A DNA stretch of 64,000 nucleotides, taken from positions 7,083,037 through 7,147,036 of the forward strand of contig OZ038322.1 of the NCBI GenBank assembly GCA_964035795.1. The letters run 5' to 3'. Position 1 is the first letter of the stretch. Every line of letters starts with the position of its first letter. Positions 56,315-64,000 of this stretch are shown piece by piece. The notes beneath the pieces are model-generated. The model was given only the letters and a program-made list of their open reading frames with translations, had not been told where the DNA came from and ran no database searches. The position numbers and the translations under genes were made by a program. The stretch is from Pterobdella sp. o SKG-2022. Lineage: Eukaryota; Annelida; Clitellata; Hirudinida; Piscicolidae.

Positions 56315-59300
56315 TTAAAGAGCCAATTTTTGGTTGGAAGGCCCACAAAACAGGTCTAACATGTAGTTGGCATATTTGAGATATTTTTTACCAGGGTTTT
56401 GAAAGGCATACAGTCGACTGTGTGGATTGATGTGGTATGTTCTAAGAAGGGCTTCCATCTGGGAAATCTTAAAGAACCCTCCCAGGGCTATTCCAAAAAG
56501 CTCGAATTTTCTCTTCAATGCTACTTTTTTATTGATTTTCAAAAGTTTTTTAGTTCTTTGCATTATATTATAAGGCACTGTCATTTTGATGTTTCTATCT
56601 GTCACATATATAATCACTTGTTGAATGCTAGGAATATCTTCCATCATTACATTTTTTATTACTTTAGCTGTTATTCTGCTTAAACGCTCCCAAGCATTAC
56701 GGTCGTGACCAGAGTCAATCTCCTGGATATAAGAGCCGTTCACTTTCTTCAATAATTTTATATCATGGGTATCTTTCAAGAGAGCCTCGTATCTTTTTTG
56801 GTCGTCTTCTTCCCAAGTAGAAGGGTCTAAAGCGTGAATGGTGTCCTTGAAGCCATAAGATTTAGGAAAAAATCTGATTTTAACAAAGTTGCCATCATGG
56901 TTAATCGGTTTGTATTTTTTGATCATGCGGATGTATATGTCTTGGGCAATTTTGAGGATGATGGGGTAGCGCCACGAGTTGCGAGACATTATGTCCAACA
57001 AAAAGTTCAGTTGGATTCTTTTCCTGTGAGGCAAACATTCTGGAAGGTTTTACAAAATACATTATTTATTCAAAACGATGAAGTATAAAAATAATTATTG
57101 AGGTGTTATGTTAAATATAAGCTTCCTTTTGAATATCTCAATGCTGGAAAGGGGATTAATCAGAACGTTTTATACAGTTTTAAAAATTAGATAGTCAGAA
57201 GTATAAAAAATGTACAAAAAGATTTCTATAAATATTTTTTCTATAAAAACCCAAAAAAATCAAAACAATAAAAAAGAGGAAAGGATTTAGACACGACCTT
57301 TCAAATAAGCAATGATCAGTAATTTGTCATAGCTATTTGAAAAGATTACCATTTTCATCTTATTGCTTTTGAAAAATTCAATGAACTTTGCTTAACAAGT
57401 TTCTTGAAATGTTAGAGAAAAAAAGTTGAGTTAGGATGAGTTTTGATAAATAATAGTTAGTATTTGAAACAGAGTTAGTTGTTAGGTCGGTAAGTTGAAA
57501 AATTGATAACTGTATAAGCCACTCATAAGCAAAAGAAAACCCATCAAAACATCAATGAAAACCAAAATATTTATCATGTGAGGTAACCAAGAAAAAAACT
57601 TGTAAAATGAAATAATCAAAGCAAGCTTACCAAATGCTATTCTTCATTTTTAAGGAAACAAAGTTTTTCTTTTAGTCAAATGATTAATTAAAACATTGTT
57701 AATGGAACGTTTAAAAGACAAGTGAAACGAATGAAACTACTATAAGACACGTCACGTTGATTTCTTAAACGAAGGTTTTATCGCAGAACATTTTCTGTTA
57801 TAAAATACATTTTTATTGCTACCAGAACCTCATTTGAGTGACGTCTGCAGATAAAAATCAAGTCGTTAGCAACAAAACTTTTGCTTTATTTTTTTCTAAC
57901 AAATCAATAGAAGTAATCTATTAATTCCCAAATCAATTTTTTTTCAAGAATTAATTAAAATTAGAACCAAGTCTTAAAGTTTTCCATTAGTACTAAAATA
58001 AGATAAAAAACAATATCTAAACCTGCATTATTGTGTATATGTTCAAAGCCAGACCCTTTTCTGCGTGTCTTTGAATGTTTAGAATAGTCTGCAAGGTGTT
58101 AGTTTAGAGCTGTTAACGCATAAAAATCTGGTTTCTGGGTGGTGTTCTGTTATTTAAGAGACACAACCAAGAGGTTAAAAGATGCGAAGACAGTGTATGA
58201 TATATGTTGAAACATTATAATAAGAGGTGTTTGTACGGTGTTTTAAGATATAGGTCATATAAAGAGATTTAAAAACGGTTTATCAAAATATAAAGTATTT
58301 TAAGAGACTTTAAAATTATATATTAAAAGCAAGGTATATTAAAAGATGTTTGGACGATATATAATGAGAAACTTAAACAGTAATTTCTATAATAAAGTAT
58401 TCATTAATTGGTTGCATCATCTGGCTAATAATTAGCAGGTTTTGTTTGAAAGAAGCTTTGTTTAAGTATTGGTTAAACAATCAACCGATAAAATATTATA
58501 AGAAGTTATCTTACTCATTAATGGTATGAAAGTTTAAGATATATAGAGAAACAAAGGAAAAATATTATAAAGAGAAATATTATGTTTTTTCAAAAAAATA
58601 TTTTTGTTTGAATTTAATAAATAATCCAACCTTCACTTGATTCTTTTATCGATACCGATCTTTTTTTTCTCTTATTGTTTTTTTTTTCAGTTTCATTATT
58701 TTTCTTTTTATTTTTTTTATTCTTTTTTTGATTTTTATTTTTTCTTTTTTTTTTTTTGATTTTTTTCTTTTTTTTAATACCTTTCTTTTTTTTCTTTTTA
58801 TTCATTTCAGTATCTTTCTTTTTATTGTTGATATCGTCATCATTCTTTTCTTCTCCAAAACTTCTAATGGCATTAAGACTAGGAATTTGATAATCTTGAG
58901 TAACAGATTCCATTAATTTTGTAGCAGTGCTCATTGCAGTTGTAACTATTGCTGTTTCTTTCGTGGTAGTTGTTCTGATTGTAGTCGTATACTCTTCGAG
59001 TTTTGTGGTCATTTCAGTCTTTGTGTAAAGTGGAGGCTGTTGAGCAGGTTTTCTTGTTTGGACTTCCTCCCAGTTGTCAAAGTTTTTGTTAATGCTTACT
59101 AAGGTTGTATCATGCAGTTGATTAGTGCATGTATATCGGGTTAATGTTATAACATTGAAAATATAATTTAATCTGTTAGGTGATTGATGGACAAAAATTT
59201 TTTAACATGCTTACAAAAGATTTTTCAGTTAGAATAAATAAACCCGAAATAAAAACAATTGGTATTTCAATCAAAAAATTTTTATGTGCGTATCTTTTTA

Positions 59301-61934
59301 AATGTGCATTTTCAATAGGGAAAAATTTTATCATTTGAAGCCTTTTATAAATATTTCAACATTTTTTTTGAATTCTTAGAAAAATAGAATTTGTACCAAA
59401 TGTTTGCAGTTTTTGCACTTTATTTGAATGTGAAGATTATTTTTAAAAATAGATTTGCTCTTATCTTCTGATTTGCAGAACTCATTTTTAAGAAGATCTG
59501 TAAAAGCCATAAAAATACGCTTTTTTAAACTCCTATCTAAATTCTCAGCTATCGATACATGAAAAATTTTGAAAAACATAAAACTCTCAAAAGAATGTGA
59601 ATAAAAAGTTTAATCTTGGAAAAATGTTCAAACCAGGAACTTTTAGATAAACAAAAAGGCTGATAGGCAAATATAAAATCTCAAAGAGTAACTGATAAAG
59701 AAAAGGTATGAATACTTCACAAAAATATCAACTACCTTCAGACATTGCTTTGTGTTTAACCATGAACTCCCATATTTTGCCTGGCTTGCTTTCTGACATG
59801 GAGTCTGTAGCCAGAACACGAGCGTCCAAATGGGTTACGTTGATTCTGTATAAGCTTGGAGGAAAAGGCACAATTCTGTCTAACTTTTTTGTCTCTATAT
59901 TTCTACCAACTCCTACAGCAAATATGCTTATATTTTCACTTCTTAAGCAATGTATGAGGTCTAAAACTTGCTTGTCGTCTTTATAATCCCCATCACCCAA
60001 TACAACCACTACGTTTAAAGGCACCTTCGCGATATTTTCGTCGTTATAATACATCAAATCTCTTTTCATCCTTTCTACATCTCCATCTTCTGACATGAGA
60101 GAATTTCTTTTCTTCAACTTTTTAAATTTCATAAACCTTCCTTTAATTGGGTCGTAGTTATTGCGGCAGTACTCTTTGTCATTCTTAAAGATCTGGTGGA
60201 AGGCCATGAGACCTGGCCCAAGGTTGGTGTTTGGATTGTCAGACCGCTGTATTCCGTCTGATGTGATAATAATTCATTGATTTCTTATAATGCTAAACAC
60301 TAATGATTGAGATAAATCAAGATTTTTTTGAATTGATAAGTTATGTTACATGTTCTTATTGTTTTGTTGTAGGATAGTTTGAATAATGCTATGATTCTCA
60401 TATATCTACCAAATATTTTTATAACACAGTATTGTGATATGCACTTGATCAATAAATGATAACATATTAATCATCAACAACGTTAGTTTTTTAGCATCTA
60501 TCGCGTGAAACAAAGCGAAACAATACATATCTTTTCCCTAAGTGAATTGACGTATTAAAAATAACAAATAGCTCATTTAGTTATCATGTTTTTATTGCCG
60601 GTCATATATCATAGAAGTTACCAAAACATCCTTTGTTTAAATGTGTGTTTTGTATCCATGAAATTATTAGGTGTAAAAATATGTTTAGAATTACACCGAT
60701 GTCAATTTCGTCTTGTTGAAGGCTTCTAAATAGGACTGATGGTATGTATGAGTTTACGTTCGATCAATGCTGCAGGCATTTTTAGTATATTTTTTTTTCA
60801 CTTTGAAAATTAATTATAAATAGCAATTTTGAAGATAACTTTACAATTTTTGATTAGCTTTTTCAAGTTCATAATATATTCGTAAGGCTTTCGAAAACTC
60901 GGAAGCTTCACACCTAGACTTTCAAATATTTATTATTGGAAAAGAAAAAAATTAATATGTGTTATTTCAATAACCTGTTATTCATAAAAATTAGCTTTTT
61001 TTGTTGTTATTTTATGCTGAACTAAGCCTTAAATAGTTAAAAAGATAATGTCTGCAAGCTTTAGAAAGTTTCAGTTCTTGATAAAAAGTACCTAATTTTT
61101 TACTTGAAAAAAAATCTTAAGAATGAAAAATACTGTAAAAATAACTGACAAAAATCACTCCTGTTGTGTGAAAGTTCAGATTTTTGAGTGATTAGGTTTG
61201 TGTTTTTATAAATGTCTTAATCTGACTGAAAAGTTTATAAAAGAAGTAAAAGGGTTGATGGCTAACTAAACTAGCCTATTACAAAAACAATTTGAACAAA
61301 AAAATTTTTATTGGCTAAATAATAACACAAGTTATTGGCTAAATAATAACACAAGTTTGTATACTTGATAATGTGTTATTAGTCAGTTAATAAAAGTCTT
61401 TGATTCAAATCGTTCGAGTGATTGCAAATTTATAACTGTGTCTTGCTAAATATTGTCCTTCAATTCAAACTCAGTTTTGCTTATGAATTTTTTGAATTTC
61501 TATCATAACTTGTTTAAAAATAACTAATAAAATAGATTTACTGCATTAAGAATGTGTTATTGCTGGATGAGGTATGCTGAAATATTACAGAACATTATAA
61601 TGCTCCTTTCCATTACTTCGGTTCATTTCTGACTTGAATCACTAATGTGATAACTTCATTAAACAATAAAAAATTCAACGAATTACACTACTAAATAAGT
61701 AACACTAACCAATCAAACGAGTGAGGCCTCGAAGGTTTTTATAGTTTTTAAATTTGATTCTAACGTGGAGACTGCTCCCATAAGTGGCTACTGCTACCCG
61801 AGTGTACCTGCTGCCGAGCTCAAATCTCTGTACGGTCTCTTGTACGAACCTTTTTTCTCGCAAGAAGTTGTAGTGCCAGATACTGTTCGATTGGTCGATC
61901 AGGAATAATACATTTGCTGAGCGTAGAGGGAGTT
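56315..61934 (-). CDS. Protein with two von Willebrand factor A domains, 5' end missing
   Basis: Visible exons in gene order: 61710-61934, 59736-60257, 59419-59497, 58631-59172, 56315-57039; 2093 nt, 697 codons, phases consistent. VWA1 starts SANVLFLIDQSNSIWHYNF with an intact MIDAS DxSxS (DQSNS). It continues with TNLGPGLMAFHQIF, VVVVLGDGD and ISIFAVGVGRNIETKKLDRI. A stretch CTNQLHDTTLVSINKNFDNW leads into a Thr-rich then Lys/Asn-rich linker. VWA2 starts at LNFLLDIMSRNSW, where the DxSxS is degenerate (DIMSR), and ends QQVIIYVTD, FGIALGGFF and YANYMLDLFC before the stop. VWA domains bind matrix or receptor ligands, often through a metal ion; the pairing resembles matrilin or collagen-VI-like proteins, but I cannot name an orthologue. 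The 79-bp exon 59419-59497 was inferred from phase and splice sites. The signal peptide and upstream exons were not found. Confidence 0.85.
58651..58850 (-). repeat. Lys-rich low-complexity coding stretch (AAA/AAG)
   Basis: T-rich on the + strand, poly-Lys with Asn, Glu and Gln on the gene strand. It is part of the inter-VWA linker exon of the gene at 56315-61934, in frame with the flanking conserved sequence. Confidence 0.8.
60258..61709. other. Intron splitting VWA1
   Basis: About 1.45 kb between TRLI and DGIQRSD. It contains the fold-back at 61310-61393 and nothing else I can support. Confidence 0.5.
61310..61393. repeat. Tandem plus inverted repeat (fold-back)
   Basis: TTGGCTAAATAATAACACAA occurs twice in tandem (61310-61355), and an imperfect reverse complement follows at 61364-61393 after ACTTGATAAT. 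Confidence 0.75.
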
Positions 61935-62032
61935 CTGGCGGTTTGGAGGGTTTTAAATTATATAGTGAGGGAATGAATGAGTTTTTTTAATATAACTCTT
62001 GTTGCCATAGTCATATTCGAAGACGAATCGAA

Positions 62033-62696
<664 letters not shown>

Positions 62697-64000
62697 CGAC
62701 CTTTAAGTCGCCCCTAACTAGAATTTCGGTAGCGCAATTTATAAGTTTCACAAAATGAAATAAATCAACATTAAACACGATCTCAACATTCATTTCTGGG
62801 GTTTAAACGTCACAAAGCTTCACGTTATCTGAGGTTACATCATTGCTGAAGAGTTGAGTTTTAAACAACTGTCGGTATAGGTGTTTTGGGTCTATTGTAT
62901 CTCTAAATATATTCTGCCGTTTTTGGCACACTATATCATGATAATGTAGTTTTTTTTGTATTCTAGACTTTTACAAATATAAATTTTTATAGTTATATAT
63001 ATTATATTTTCTTTTCATGTTGTAAATTATTATCGTCATAAATTATATATTTTTTTTAATTATATAATTTATTATTTTTTATTATAAATTATCACCTCTA
63101 TATATTATTCTATCTGTTATTTAATTCAATGAATTATTATGGATAATATATTAAACATTAAGTGTTAGTGTTTTGCATAGACTTCCTATGTAAAATTTTT
63201 TGTTTTATACTGATTTATTTAATTATTCTTTTTAAATATTTGAAAAAAAAGTTTAATTTTCATTTAAATTTTTAAATTTTGCTCATTCACTGAAACTAAT
63301 TTTAATCAAAATATTTCGCTAGATACAAATAAATAGTATATCTTGAAAAATTAAATGAAATGTTAATCAAAAAAAGCTTTTTTCACCTTTGGAGAGTGCA
63401 TTCTGTAAGGAAATCTGTGAAAAAACAATTACTATTTTGATTCAAACTGATATTATCCAATGTTGCTAATGATCCTCTTTTATTCACATTCCGATTGTTA
63501 TTATGATTGTCAATATTATTATTATTATTGTTATTTAAACGTTTTTGTTACTATTATTGTTATTTGAAATTTTTGTTATCATTATTTTTATTGTTTAAAA
63601 TTGTTGTTGTTGTTGTTATTATTATTCAATTTTTATAACGGTTATCACTATCATTATAAATTCATATTAGGCATCATTATTTCAAAACAGGGATAATAAA
63701 GTATAGTTTATGAAGTTCCACATGGGTTTTTGTGAGTTATTGTCCCTATGAATGGTGTTGAAAATGTTTTTCGTTCTACCTACAATATACTAGCGGCGGA
63801 TTGTGTCTTTGTATTTATAGCAATAAAGATGTGAAAATGAAAAGAGCCGATGAAGAATTAGCTTTTTAAGCCATTTTTCACGCTTTTTGTTATAAATAGT
63901 TGAAGGATTAGTGATTTACATATGAAGTAATAGGTGTGAGTTATAGCCTTGGTGGCTATTTAAAGAAACAAAATAATGATGAAGAAAAAGATGATGGTTT
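62697..64000. other. Right edge, no gene recognised
   Basis: AT-rich, with interrupted ATT/GTT runs at about 63505-63630. Further 5' exons of the reverse-strand VWA gene could lie here or beyond the window; none is recognisable. Confidence 0.5.

Overview
The window looks like AT-rich nuclear DNA of an invertebrate animal. The genes are broken into many short exons with GT-AG introns, several of them are metazoan-specific (laminin beta, tetraspanin, a SUEL-lectin/CUB/CCP membrane protein), and the introns are full of microsatellites, tRNA-derived SINE-like copies and small fold-back elements. I cannot fix the phylum. No operons, CRISPR arrays, phage or bacterial features are seen.

Five genes were rebuilt exon by exon, using splice sites and reading-frame phase. 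Their codon totals close without a frame error. (1) 933-4057, +: a complete tetraspanin, 8 coding exons, 274 aa. (2) 6864-21739, -: a single-pass receptor-like protein with a SUEL (Gal_Lectin) domain, a CUB-like domain, a CCP/sushi-like domain, one transmembrane helix and a very glutamine-rich cytoplasmic tail; 10 coding exons, 681 aa. The signal-peptide exon is the least certain part. (3) 26482-30039, -: U2AF1 (U2AF35), the small 3'-splice-site recognition subunit, 7 exons, 223 aa. (4) 31188-55051, +: a laminin beta-1/2-type chain, 39 coding exons, 1763 aa. It runs from the signal peptide through laminin N-terminal, LE, L4/LF, LE, coiled coil and beta-knob regions to the C-terminal cysteine. 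(5) 56315-61934, -: an extracellular-type protein with two von Willebrand A domains and a Thr/Lys-rich linker; its 5' end is missing.

U2AF1 and laminin beta are divergent, with about 1.15 kb between start codons. Laminin beta and the VWA gene converge, with about 1.26 kb between stop codons. Three of the five products (tetraspanin, laminin, SUEL receptor) act at the cell surface or matrix, but nothing here shows that they are co-regulated.

The rest is repeats. There are two very long AAGT arrays (about 470 and 664 bp), a long AAT array and a long GT array. At least three copies of one tRNA-derived SINE-like family are present, with two further dispersed short repeats. There are several palindromic MITE-like elements, a 181-bp tandem duplication and a diverged tandem duplication of about 383 bp. 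The most noteworthy items are the SUEL-CUB-CCP-polyQ receptor and the link between the AAGT arrays and fold-back elements and recurring short flanking motifs.
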